From contig KL571211.1 in assembly GCA_000715855.1 (NCBI GenBank), positions 14,666 through 22,524 on the forward strand: a stretch of 7,859 bases of DNA, in the 5' to 3' direction. The first letter of the stretch is position 1, and every line of letters starts with the position of its first letter. The position numbers and the translations under genes were made by a program. The DNA comes from Actinoplanes liguriensis (lineage in GTDB: Bacteria; Actinomycetota; Actinomycetes; Mycobacteriales; Micromonosporaceae). Positions 1 to 7,491 of this stretch are shown piece after piece. The notes beneath the pieces were generated by a model. It searched no databases, was not told the origin of the DNA, and worked only from the letters and a program-made list of their open reading frames with translations.

Positions 1-396
1 GGCATTCCGAGCGCTGACCGTCGGCGAGCCGTTCTTCTTCAAGACGCACTTCCCGGAGAACCGCGTCGTCGGTGGCGGTTTCTTCAGCGGCTTCGCTGCT
101 CTGCGGCTCTCCGAGGCTGGTCGACCTGACGCAGTCGTGGCACCGACCGGGTCCGGTGTACGGCGACCCGAGGCTGGTTCCTCAGCGGCTGGGTCAGCAG
201 TCGTTCAAAGCGGTGGTCCTGAACGCCTACCGAGGGCGCTGCGCCGTCACCGGTGACCGGATCCGGCCAGTCCTGCAGGCCGCGCACATTCGTCCGCCCG
301 GGCCGGTGAGCCGATCGCGGTCCCGGACCAACGGTCCGACCGGCCTCACCGAGAGTTTTGGAGTGGCACCTGGAGACCGTGTACAAGGCTGCGTGA
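1..396 (+). pseudogene. HNH endonuclease remnant (3' part, multiply disrupted)
   Basis: Broken gene for an actinobacterial HNH endonuclease (predicted restriction-endonuclease type), entering from the left edge. The family match is from memory of its sequence pattern. Homology hops between frames. Positions 2-115 (frame 2) read AFRALTVGEPFFFKTH, then VVGGGFFSGFAALRLSEA. From about 117 (frame 3) it reads VDLTQSWHRPGPVYGDPRLV, then FKAVVLNAYRGRCAVTGDRI and the AAHIRP segment with the first HNH histidine. From 302 (frame 2) it reads AGEPIAVPDQRSDRPHREF. From 361 (frame 1) it reads EWHLETVYKAA, ending at TGA 394-396. Intact relatives have a long linker after SEAW and an HRLDNG...DVHTLFD stretch after AAHIRP; both are missing. 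The last junction is explained by one lost base in the T-run at 356-359. With the asparagine and final histidine of the HNH gone, no active nuclease can be made. The upstream half lies outside the window. Confidence 0.85.
301..345. repeat. Nested inverted repeat (possible hairpin)
   Basis: The outer arms GGCCGGT (301-307) and ACCGGCC (339-345) are perfect complements. Inside them, CGGACC (324-329) and GGTCCG (333-338) form a second perfect stem with a 3-nt loop. The structure lies 56 nt past the stop of the pPIWI gene on the minus strand, so it could weakly terminate the operon. No T-tract follows on either strand, and the bases also read as remnant HNH coding sequence. Chance structure in GC-rich DNA is equally likely. 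Confidence 0.3.
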
Positions 397-400
397 CGAT

Positions 401-2929
401 TCACCCCGCGATCCTGGCCGGCAGCAGGTACTCCTCGATCTGGTAGGCGAGGTGCAGCGGCCAGGGGAGGACCGTCGTGTCCCGTACGTAGGGAGCGCCG
501 TTGCGGAGGTCGTGGGCCAGCGCGGCCCAGTGCTCCGGGCGGTCGCCTTCCTGGATGCCGGCCACGAACAACTCGACGAACTGGGCGTTCCAGACGTTGC
601 CCTGCGGCCGCGGTGTCGTCGGCTTTCCCTGGTGCTCTCCGGGGACGACCTTGGATGCACCCTTGAGCGCGCTGGTCTGGGTGACCGGCTTACCGGCAGT
701 GCTGCCGTAGAGTCGATCGGCCAGGTAACGCCACAGACCGCTGGGCTGCCCGGTCTCGTTACCGGCGATGCCGTAGCACTCCGGCGTCTCGCCGCCCTCG
801 ACCGTCCGCACCCGCACGTGACGTAGGCCCGGCAGCTCCTTCATCGGCACCTGCACGTTGCCGAACTCCAGACTGTCGAGTTTCAGGTGGCTGTTGGTGA
901 TCGCCTTCCACGGCCCGCGGAGGTTCTGGGCGTGGGTGAGCAGCAGCGTGTCCGAGTAGGTGGCGATGACCTCATCGATCGTGTCCTTGACGAACCGCAC
1001 GGTCTCTTCCGGCCCGTACTTCAGATCGACGTTGACGTACGCCTTGCCGACCTCGATGAGCCCGGTGTGCAACAGCTGCCAGGGCACCTTCGGCGCACGG
1101 ATCTGTACCTGGCAGCCGGTCGGGTCGACCAGGACGGCGATCGGCACCTGCCGCTGCACACCCCACGACCGGCCCTTGTTCTGGCGGATCATCCAGAGCG
1201 CCAGCAGTGCGGGACGCTTCTCCAAGGTGCCGGTGGCCGGCTCGGGCAGGGGAGCGGGACGCACGCCGAGCTGACGGAACAACTCGTCCACGGCGGCGTT
1301 GCACCGCTCCCGATCGGCGCCGGAACCCTCGCTCCAGGGCTCGGTCACCGGGGTGACGAACTGACTGAGTCGACCGGTCGTCAGCAGGCCGTGCCGAATC
1401 GCGAACTTCGGATCCGCACGGCGGTTCGGTCCGTCGTACTCGTCCTGGCCACCGATCTCCACCAGGCCGACGGTCGGCTCCTTCGCCGGGCGAACCAGGT
1501 CCGCGATGCGATCGACCCGGTCCTGTACCGCCCTTGATTGTGTCCGCCCATCCCGGTCGAGGTCCGCGCGGATGCCGCCGTCGCGAACCCGGCGAACCGT
1601 GACGGTCAGAGGGCCGCTCGCGGCTACAGCCTCGGCGCCGTTCAGCTCTTGGGCCGAGGGCAGAGCAGTGCCCAGCCGCCGGCTGAGCCGGTCGAGCGCG
1701 TACTGAACGGTTGCGTCGTTGTCGGTGAACAGCTCCACCGTGAGGCGCGGGCCCACGACGGACTCGAGGCCGGCTGCGGAGAAGGTGCCTTCGGCGATGC
1801 CGGTCAACCCGCGATAGACCGTGGACTTCTCGCGGGGAAGAGCGGGCACCGGCTGCAGATACGGCGCCAGCTCGGCCGCGGCCCAGTTCATCACGGGCAC
1901 ACGATCGGCGAGAGGCAGGCCGGCGCTCACCCGTTCGCGCCGGCCCTTGATCATGCCGTTCTTGTAGACCAGCGCGGCGGCATCGCCCGTACGCTGCAAA
2001 TAGTCCATCGGTGCGGCGACGAGCTGCTCAGGATCGGGGAGGCGACTCAGGCAGCCGGCCTCCTTGAGCACTCCGACCAGGCTGTCGTCCCAGCGCGGGA
2101 GCCGGCGGGTCGTCCCGGTGTCGTCCTTGACCCGGGCGAGCTTGACCCGGGCGGTGCCGAAATGCCGCGAGTTCTCCAGGCCGCTCAGGTACGGCACGGT
2201 CGGCGCGAGATAGACGGAGTGACCGTGATCGCTGGCGAGGCGGCCGCTGGCCGGGAGCCATCGCCGAACTCCGAAACTGAGATAGACCAGCGGTTCCGTG
2301 CTGGTCGGCACGGTCTGCGCGGTGATCCCGATCTTCACCGAGAAGGGGCGTCCCTCCTCCGAACCCTGGGGCGGCCAGGACATCAGCTCGGCGCCGGAAG
2401 CCGTAGGACAGCGCACGAAGCGCAGATTGCCGTGCGGGCAGGACACGTCGGGCCGGGATAGCGTCGCCGCGATCTCCATCGGCAGCAGGCGCATCAACTG
2501 AGACATCCGGTCTCGTGCCGTCAGGTCGATCCGCACCGGCGACCAGCGGAGATCGTCGGCGTCGAGCTGGGAGAGAGTGCGGCTGATCTGGACGGGCTCC
2601 GCCCCCTGGGCTCGCACCCAGTGCGCGACCAGGTTGAACAACGCGACCGGATTGACCTCCCGATAGGCCAGTAGCCAGTCCTCGTCCTCGTCACCCCGGC
2701 CCGCGTAGGCGAGCGTGACCACGCAGTCCGGGACCAGGGCCGTGATCGCCTCGTTGAGCGATGCGATCGGGATGCTGACCGGCCCGCTTCCGCGCCGTGC
2801 CTGAGCCAGCGCCCGCAACGGTTCCTTCCACCGCCCGGGGAAGCGCATGACGTAGTAGTCCCGCTCGATCGGGTGGGTCGGATCCGGCTGCAACACCGTG
2901 ACAGCGAGCTGGTCGTAGCGAGGTGCCAT
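401..2929 (-). CDS. pPIWI-RE family PIWI/Argonaute-like protein
   Basis: An 842-aa protein, third gene of the pPIWI-RE operon and predicted to be its guide-binding core. Residues 1 to about 380 match the pPIWI_RE_X type of N-terminal region (formerly DUF3962), including an ELMSWPP motif at 181-187. No PAZ domain is recognisable. A MID-like segment follows at about 395-480, with strand LTVELFT and helix VQYALDRLSRRLG. The RNase H-fold PIWI domain (formerly DUF3893) runs from about 485 to the end. Its first strand is TVGLVEIGG with E491, followed by the family-typical DPKFAIRHG...GRLSQF block at 506-524, strand PIAVLVDPTG (596-605), and TLLLTHAQNLRGPW (661-674). The tail has LPWPLHLAYQ. Which acidic residues are catalytic cannot be settled by eye; E491, D602 and D635 are candidates. 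ATG 2929 is preceded by GGAG at 9 nt, with one base between it and the helicase stop (TGACATG). A soluble protein with no signal peptide or membrane segment. The family call is strong; cleavage activity is unknown. Confidence 0.93.
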   Translation of the reverse strand: MAPRYDQLAVTVLQPDPTHPIERDYYVMRFPGRWKEPLRALAQARRGSGPVSIPIASLNEAITALVPDCVVTLAYAGRGDEDEDWLLAYREVNPVALFNLVAHWVRAQGAEPVQISRTLSQLDADDLRWSPVRIDLTARDRMSQLMRLLPMEIAATLSRPDVSCPHGNLRFVRCPTASGAELMSWPPQGSEEGRPFSVKIGITAQTVPTSTEPLVYLSFGVRRWLPASGRLASDHGHSVYLAPTVPYLSGLENSRHFGTARVKLARVKDDTGTTRRLPRWDDSLVGVLKEAGCLSRLPDPEQLVAAPMDYLQRTGDAAALVYKNGMIKGRRERVSAGLPLADRVPVMNWAAAELAPYLQPVPALPREKSTVYRGLTGIAEGTFSAAGLESVVGPRLTVELFTDNDATVQYALDRLSRRLGTALPSAQELNGAEAVAASGPLTVTVRRVRDGGIRADLDRDGRTQSRAVQDRVDRIADLVRPAKEPTVGLVEIGGQDEYDGPNRRADPKFAIRHGLLTTGRLSQFVTPVTEPWSEGSGADRERCNAAVDELFRQLGVRPAPLPEPATGTLEKRPALLALWMIRQNKGRSWGVQRQVPIAVLVDPTGCQVQIRAPKVPWQLLHTGLIEVGKAYVNVDLKYGPEETVRFVKDTIDEVIATYSDTLLLTHAQNLRGPWKAITNSHLKLDSLEFGNVQVPMKELPGLRHVRVRTVEGGETPECYGIAGNETGQPSGLWRYLADRLYGSTAGKPVTQTSALKGASKVVPGEHQGKPTTPRPQGNVWNAQFVELFVAGIQEGDRPEHWAALAHDLRNGAPYVRDTTVLPWPLHLAYQIEEYLLPARIAG

Positions 2930-2930
2930 G

Positions 2931-5900
2931 TCAGTGATCTCCGATCATGGTGAGGGCTCGGTGCAGCGGCTGATACAGCGCCTGCACCAGGTACCGGTCG
3001 GCGTGCGTGCCGGCCGGTTCGAAATACGGATCGAGCACCGCGCGCATGCCGAGCAGCAGGCTGGTGCCGGCATCGTCGACGTCCGCGGCGTCGTCGCTGC
3101 GCCGTGCGGTGTTGGGTGCGAACGCCGCGTCGCAGAAGTAGACGCGCGCTGCCTGCCCGCCACGCAGCAGCCGGCCGGCGACCTGCCAGATCGATACCAA
3201 CTGGGTCCAGGCCACCCGATTGCGCTCGTCGACGCCCAGGCGGCTGTAGGCGACCATGGTGTGCAGCAGCCGGCGCCACTGCCGCTGTGCGGTCCGGCGC
3301 CGCCGTCGGCCGGCCTCCGCGAGCCGGTCCTGCTCCGCGCATTCGATGGCGTTCGGCTGCGGGCGCAGCTGTTCCAACGCGTACTGGTTGATGCGCTGCG
3401 TGACGTAGCCGAGGTCCTTCGGCCGCGGGTGCGGGCGCACCAGGAAGAAGGCCGCGCCGATGGCGGCGACGCCCTCGTCGTTGAGGATGTTGTGGCCGCG
3501 TTCCACCGCGAGGATCGGTGCGACGAGCAACCACGCCTCATCGGCCCCGAAGTCCGCCACGTCGCTGCGGCGGATCAGATGGGTGTCGTCCCAGCCGCTC
3601 TCCTGCTCGTCGTCGCCGACAAGACAACGAACCTGCCCCGTCCACGACGATTTCTGCCGCAGGATCTCGTCCGCGACGGTGCGCGCCTCGGCGTAGCTGC
3701 CGACCAACAGCATGATCTTCTGGCGGGTGGGCGGTAGGTCTGCGCGTTCGCGTTCGAGCCGGTTCAGCCGCTGGAGACCGGGACCCGGCCGGGTGAGGGC
3801 CTCCACCAGCTGCCGCAGAGCCGCGGTACGGGCCTCGCCGTAACGACCCGAGACCCAGATCGGGGTGCTGAGCTCGCCGGCGTGCTGCAGGTCGAGCGCG
3901 AACGTCGTCCGGTTGATCTCGGCGAGTTTCTCCGCGGTGGGCCGCAGGATCGCGCGTACCGGCACGTCGATGTGATAGCGAGGTGAGGTTCCTGCCCAGC
4001 TGGTGCCGGAAAGCAGGAGAACACCCGGGCCGCCGCCGTCCGCGGGGAAGAGCTCCGGCATACGCGCCAGCAGGGCCCGTCCGACGCCGGTGTAGCGGAA
4101 GAACCGGAACTCACCGAGCTCCCCGTCACGCGGGGTGTCGTCCTCGACGTACTGGAACCCGAGCACGTTGCCCATCGGCGACTCCGGGACCGCGACCGCG
4201 AGATCGACGGGTGCCCGGCGGACCTCGGTCGGCAGGCTGTCGAAGAGCTCGAGCTCGGCGGCGACCTCGGGCCACATGGTCAACATGAGGTTGAGCCGGT
4301 TCTCCAGGATCGCCACCGCCACGGCCAGCTCGAGGCGCCAGACGTTGCGATCCACGTCCGAGGGCGCGATCGTGACGCCCCCGTCCAGCTCACGGTCGGT
4401 CAGATCGGTGAGCCAACGGCGTACGTTCTCTTCGCGGTTCTCCTCCTCAGCGTTGGAGAGCAGCACCTCGGCGAGACGCGCGACCCCCGGCGCGATCTCG
4501 CCCTCTGCGGCGTCGGTCGGCGCGTCGATGAATACGTTGAACTCGTTGCGCAGCAGCTGATAGAGCTTGTCGTCGTCCCAGCCCGGCCTCTTTTCCGCGC
4601 CCAGGCCCGCCCAGTCCTGGGCCAGCTTGTCGAAGAGTGACCAAGCGGTGAAGTAATCCGGGTCCACCCAGTTCAGCACCGGCCGACCGGCGCGGGCCCG
4701 GTCACGGTGCAGGAGCTGGTAGATGATGTCCGCGGCGGTACGCGCGTTGTTGAGAGCGAGGGTGAACCGGCGGATCTGCCGGGAACGTACCTGTGCCCGG
4801 CCGGCGACGCGCAGCTTCTCTCGTACGCGGGCATCGATCTCGTCGATCCAGGCCTCCTCGCTCGGCCCGAGCAGGACCTGGGAGTTGGCGAACATCGCAT
4901 CCAGATTCGTCTGCACCTGGTCGGCCTCATCGACGAGGATCAGATCGCTGCGCCGCCACGCCGCCTCGAGATAACGCATCTGCGCGTCGCAGAGCGGGTC
5001 CGGCACCCGGGTGTGCACGAGGCTCCACGGCGTGGCGATCCAGACGTTTGCCTTGACCAGCCGACGAGAAGCCTCGTGCCGCTGGCAGCGGTGCCACAGC
5101 GGGCAGACCCGCCGTGCGCCACTGCGCCAGCCGTCCGCGGGCTCCTCCCCGTCGGTTGCGATGAGGTCCTGGCAGGGCGCCTCACGGATGCCCAGCGGCG
5201 TAGCGATGTCTCGGACGCCGTCCAGCGCGCAAGCGGTGCTGACCAGGTCGAAGCCGTACGGGTTACGCGGCAAGAGACGACCCGGCGCTGGCGGCTGAAG
5301 CCGGTGCAGGCGCTCGGCGTGCCGCTTGCGGTTCTGCCCCATCACCGGAGCCGCGAGCACGTTCTCGTACCGGGAAAGATCGTGAGCCGCGCGCAGCGCC
5401 GAGGAATTGTCGCCCACCACGATCGTCACCCGGCGGTCGTGCTGTGCCGCCCACACCGCGAGGATCATGACCAGCGTGCTCTTGCCGACGCTGACCATCC
5501 CGACCAGGTGCAGCATCCGGTCGATGCGCAGGACGGTGTCGTCCTGAAAGGTGTCATCGGATTGGCGAACCTGAAGGGTCACGTCACGCAGTCGCTCGGC
5601 CCACCGGTTGCCGCCCCGGCCGAGCCGCTGATCCGCCAGATCCATGCCGGTGGCGGTGGCCACCAGCTCGTCCCAGGTGACCTCGATCGGCTCACGAGTC
5701 CGTACGCCCAGGTCGTGGGTTTCCGCATCCGGTGAGGCGGGCAGGTCGTCGGGAATCTCGACGCCGGCGCCGCGGGCGGTCGAACGCATCCGATGCGGGC
5801 CGGGTTCCGCCATCCGCGCGGCCGTCGCGGCGAACGGCAGCGGCGCGGTGAGGATCTGCTCGTACCTGTCCCAGCGGTCCGGGGCGAGCCGGCACTCCAT

Positions 5901-6263
5901 GCGCACCGGGCGCCCCAGCTCGTCAAGGCGGTAGCCCCGCACGTCGGGCGGCGTGGACAGGTAACCGCGCAGGGCACCGTCCCAGCCGTACGAACGCTGG
6001 TTGGGCCAGAGCACAGTGCGAGCGTTCGCCAGCCGGACCTCGGCGTCGGCGGGAACCGCCGAGACCGCGTCCCACACGGTCCGATAGCCGTCGAGCAGCG
6101 CCGGCACACCGGTTGCCGCCTGCCCTCGGGCCACGGTCTCCAGCAGATACAACGAAAGCTCGACGTCCATCAGCTGGCCGGCCGACGGCTGCCCCTCGGC
6201 CGGCTGATAGCCGCGCTCCAGCGCCCGCCGGAAGCGCTGCCGCTCGTTCCGGATCTGCCTCAC
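2931..6263 (-). CDS. DinG/XPD-type helicase of pPIWI-RE module
   Basis: An 1110-aa superfamily 2 helicase, second gene of the operon. Residues 1 to about 230 form the family-specific N-terminal region of pPIWI-RE helicases (a Pfam 'three-gene island' domain, probably Z). Walker A is GMVSVGKST at 255-263 and motif II is DEAD at 445-448. Between them are four cysteines, C345, C364, C387 and C393, placed where DinG and XPD carry their 4Fe-4S domain. NVWIATPWSLV (406-416) resembles the segment before motif II in that family. LLLSGTSW (749-756) is a motif III equivalent. APILAVERGHNI (915-926) is motif V-like, and QVAGRLLR (1027-1034) fits motif VI QxxGRxxR. GTG 6263 is chosen because it overlaps the previous stop (GTGA) and has GGAGG 7 nt upstream; an open frame reaching back to 6545 only overlaps the endonuclease gene. 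DinG helicases unwind R-loops, so the inferred role is opening RNA:DNA hybrids for the PIWI protein and nuclease. The residues flanking 460-740 are divergent and unassigned. Confidence 0.92.
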   Translation of the reverse strand: MRQIRNERQRFRRALERGYQPAEGQPSAGQLMDVELSLYLLETVARGQAATGVPALLDGYRTVWDAVSAVPADAEVRLANARTVLWPNQRSYGWDGALRGYLSTPPDVRGYRLDELGRPVRMECRLAPDRWDRYEQILTAPLPFAATAARMAEPGPHRMRSTARGAGVEIPDDLPASPDAETHDLGVRTREPIEVTWDELVATATGMDLADQRLGRGGNRWAERLRDVTLQVRQSDDTFQDDTVLRIDRMLHLVGMVSVGKSTLVMILAVWAAQHDRRVTIVVGDNSSALRAAHDLSRYENVLAAPVMGQNRKRHAERLHRLQPPAPGRLLPRNPYGFDLVSTACALDGVRDIATPLGIREAPCQDLIATDGEEPADGWRSGARRVCPLWHRCQRHEASRRLVKANVWIATPWSLVHTRVPDPLCDAQMRYLEAAWRRSDLILVDEADQVQTNLDAMFANSQVLLGPSEEAWIDEIDARVREKLRVAGRAQVRSRQIRRFTLALNNARTAADIIYQLLHRDRARAGRPVLNWVDPDYFTAWSLFDKLAQDWAGLGAEKRPGWDDDKLYQLLRNEFNVFIDAPTDAAEGEIAPGVARLAEVLLSNAEEENREENVRRWLTDLTDRELDGGVTIAPSDVDRNVWRLELAVAVAILENRLNLMLTMWPEVAAELELFDSLPTEVRRAPVDLAVAVPESPMGNVLGFQYVEDDTPRDGELGEFRFFRYTGVGRALLARMPELFPADGGGPGVLLLSGTSWAGTSPRYHIDVPVRAILRPTAEKLAEINRTTFALDLQHAGELSTPIWVSGRYGEARTAALRQLVEALTRPGPGLQRLNRLERERADLPPTRQKIMLLVGSYAEARTVADEILRQKSSWTGQVRCLVGDDEQESGWDDTHLIRRSDVADFGADEAWLLVAPILAVERGHNILNDEGVAAIGAAFFLVRPHPRPKDLGYVTQRINQYALEQLRPQPNAIECAEQDRLAEAGRRRRRTAQRQWRRLLHTMVAYSRLGVDERNRVAWTQLVSIWQVAGRLLRGGQAARVYFCDAAFAPNTARRSDDAADVDDAGTSLLLGMRAVLDPYFEPAGTHADRYLVQALYQPLHRALTMIGDH
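2939..2942 (-). promoter_or_regulatory. Ribosome binding site of pPIWI gene
   Basis: GGAG on the minus strand, 9 nt before ATG 2929, lying within the last codons of the helicase gene. With the 1-nt gap between stop and start, this suggests reinitiation by ribosomes finishing the helicase. Confidence 0.7.
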
Positions 6264-7348
6264 GACTGTTCCTCCGCCCGTTTGCGTACGTAATCCAGGA
6301 ATTGCTTCTCGGAGATCGCGACCACCCGGTTGCCGGGCTTGAGATCCGGACAGGCCCGACGCAGCAGAGCGATGTATCGGGGATGCGCCCGAACCTGCTC
6401 CCGGGCGATGACGATGAAGGCCCGGTCCGTGCCCGGCGGCACGGTGAACAGCTTCTTGCGCAGGCTGCGACCCAGCCGGACCGGATTTCGCCACGCCTTG
6501 ACGTCGGCCGCCCAAGGCCGATCCGCGAAGACGGAAACGTCGCAAGAATCAAAATCAGGCCACAACAGCGCTGGTACGCCCATGGACGCCACCGCCTCGG
6601 CGATCCGCAACTCGGCGCGCCCGGGTCCGGTGATGAACGTCCGCAGCTCCCGCCGGAGCCAGTGGACCCCCTCGGCCGCGGGATGATCCGGCCCGGAGGT
6701 GCCCGGCGCTGGGCACGACTCGTCCTGACAGGTCCAGGTGCGGTCATCATCCAGCGGGAGTCGCACGCCGTGGCAACCGGCGCACGTCCGGACGATGCCA
6801 TCGGCCTTCGCCTCCGGAGGCACTTCCGGGTAGGCCTGGCGCAGCTCGTCGGCGACGATCGCGAGCGCTGGATCGGCGAGTTTCATGTCCAGCTCCAACG
6901 CGGTGATCGCCGGTCGTTCGATGAGCAAACGGCGGAAGGCCACGTAAGAGTCCGGCGCGCCGGCCGCCCGGGTCTTGTCCATGACCGAGCGCAACAATGC
7001 GTTCTCCCGCATCTCACCCTCGACGTCGCCGCGGAGCGTGCCGAACTCCTCACAAGTGGCGGTGGGCCGGCCATGGGCGAGCAACGACTCATCGGGGTCC
7101 ACATCGGCTTCCGGCAGCTGAATGTCCCAGTCGCCGAACGGCGTCGACGCCAGCTGGAGCAGGCCGACGACGCCGCTGGGCGGATCGACTTCTTGCCGCC
7201 AGGCGAGCATGGTCAGGCGGTCGAGCGCGAGCTGAAGATTCCCCGGATAGGGGAGTCGTGCAACGGTTCCGTTCGTGGCAGCTTCGGCATAGTCGAGGAT
7301 GCCGCTGGCCAGCTGAGCCACGACGATCCGCTCCGACGGGGTGGTCAC
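6260..7348 (-). CDS. REase-fold nuclease of pPIWI-RE module, with zinc finger
   Basis: A 362-aa protein, first gene of the operon. Residues 1 to about 180 are a mostly helical N-terminal region with no motif I recognise outside this family (a Pfam 'three-gene island' domain, probably Y). A four-cysteine zinc-binding knuckle follows: C189-x2-C192-x14-C207-x4-C212. The C-terminal part has a PD-(D/E)XK nuclease core: helix AELRIAEAV with E246, strand PALLWPDFDSCDVSVF with D270, then WAADVKAW with D282 and K284 (a DxK signature), and strand DRAFIVIARE (308-317). This matches the restriction endonuclease of pPIWI-RE systems, the predicted DNA-cutting subunit. GTG 7348 is supported by AGGAG at 7357-7361, 8 nt upstream, and by the absence of a better start. 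Its TGA overlaps the helicase start. It heads the operon from a promoter at 7382-7410. The nuclease fold is well supported; metal dependence and cleavage specificity are inferred. Confidence 0.9.
   Translation of the reverse strand: MTTPSERIVVAQLASGILDYAEAATNGTVARLPYPGNLQLALDRLTMLAWRQEVDPPSGVVGLLQLASTPFGDWDIQLPEADVDPDESLLAHGRPTATCEEFGTLRGDVEGEMRENALLRSVMDKTRAAGAPDSYVAFRRLLIERPAITALELDMKLADPALAIVADELRQAYPEVPPEAKADGIVRTCAGCHGVRLPLDDDRTWTCQDESCPAPGTSGPDHPAAEGVHWLRRELRTFITGPGRAELRIAEAVASMGVPALLWPDFDSCDVSVFADRPWAADVKAWRNPVRLGRSLRKKLFTVPPGTDRAFIVIAREQVRAHPRYIALLRRACPDLKPGNRVVAISEKQFLDYVRKRAEEQS
6271..6275 (-). promoter_or_regulatory. Ribosome binding site fixing the helicase start
   Basis: GGAGG on the minus strand, 7 nt before GTG 6263 and inside the end of the endonuclease gene. 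It decides the helicase start in favour of the GTG that overlaps the upstream TGA, rather than codons further upstream in the same open frame. Confidence 0.85.
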
Positions 7349-7356
7349 GTTGTCGA

Positions 7357-7361
7357 CTCCT
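7357..7361 (-). promoter_or_regulatory. Ribosome binding site of operon's first gene
   Basis: AGGAG on the minus strand, 8 nt before GTG 7348. It is the only good Shine-Dalgarno match near the start of the endonuclease gene. Confidence 0.8.
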
Positions 7362-7381
7362 CTCTGTCGTCGGTGCCATCC

Positions 7382-7410
7382 ATCAGAGCATCATGTGTTG
7401 GCGGCGTCAA
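7382..7410 (-). promoter_or_regulatory. Predicted promoter of pPIWI-RE operon
   Basis: On the minus strand, a -35 TTGACG (7410-7405) and a -10 TCTGAT (7387-7382) are separated by exactly 17 bp, a good fit to a housekeeping sigma promoter. Transcription would start near 7375, leaving a leader of roughly 27 nt with the AGGAG site. The -35 box lies inside one arm of the 7392-7416 palindrome, so a protein bound there would block RNA polymerase. Predicted by eye only. Confidence 0.6.
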
Positions 7411-7416
7411 CACATG
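7392..7416. repeat. Palindromic operator-like inverted repeat
   Basis: Perfect 9-bp arms CATGTGTTG (7392-7400) and CAACACATG (7408-7416) flank a 7-bp centre; arm centres are 16 bp apart. The palindrome covers the -35 box and part of the spacer of the operon promoter. An AT-rich palindrome at this place in GC-rich DNA looks like a binding site for a dimeric repressor. The regulator is not known; the helix-turn-helix protein encoded next door is one candidate. Confidence 0.65.
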
Positions 7417-7491
7417 TTTATGCCAGAGTGGAAGCTAACGAGTCGCGAGACCGGTCGAGATTGCCCGGGAATGGTGGTCCGACCTGCGGGT

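Noticed and set aside
301..345. Nested hairpin as a definite operon terminator
   Set aside because: No T-tract follows on either strand, and the bases are explained as remnant HNH coding sequence; kept only as a low-confidence repeat.
72..446. Plus-strand open frame starting at ATG 72
   Set aside because: Only its middle (about 117-297) carries HNH homology. The ends are out-of-frame readings across deletion junctions, and it runs past the natural stop into the pPIWI gene, so it is not a real protein.
4707..5735. Long plus-strand open frame (342 codons) inside the helicase gene
   Set aside because: It mirrors the Walker A to DEAD segment of the helicase in a GC-rich genome; no RBS or domain supports it.
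6264..6545. Upstream extension of the helicase frame to ATG 6545
   Set aside because: It would overlap the nuclease domain by 282 bases, and the translation is low-complexity. GTG 6263 has an ideal Shine-Dalgarno and a 4-nt overlap.
6113..7438. Long plus-strand open frame (441 codons) antisense to the endonuclease and helicase
   Set aside because: Arg/Gly/Pro-rich shadow frame with no recognisable domain. It crosses the operon promoter and both starts. The opposite strand has clear motifs and ribosome binding sites.
7449..7456. GACCGGTC palindrome in the intergenic region
   Set aside because: An 8-bp GC-rich palindrome is common by chance here; it is not repeated and not placed on a promoter element.
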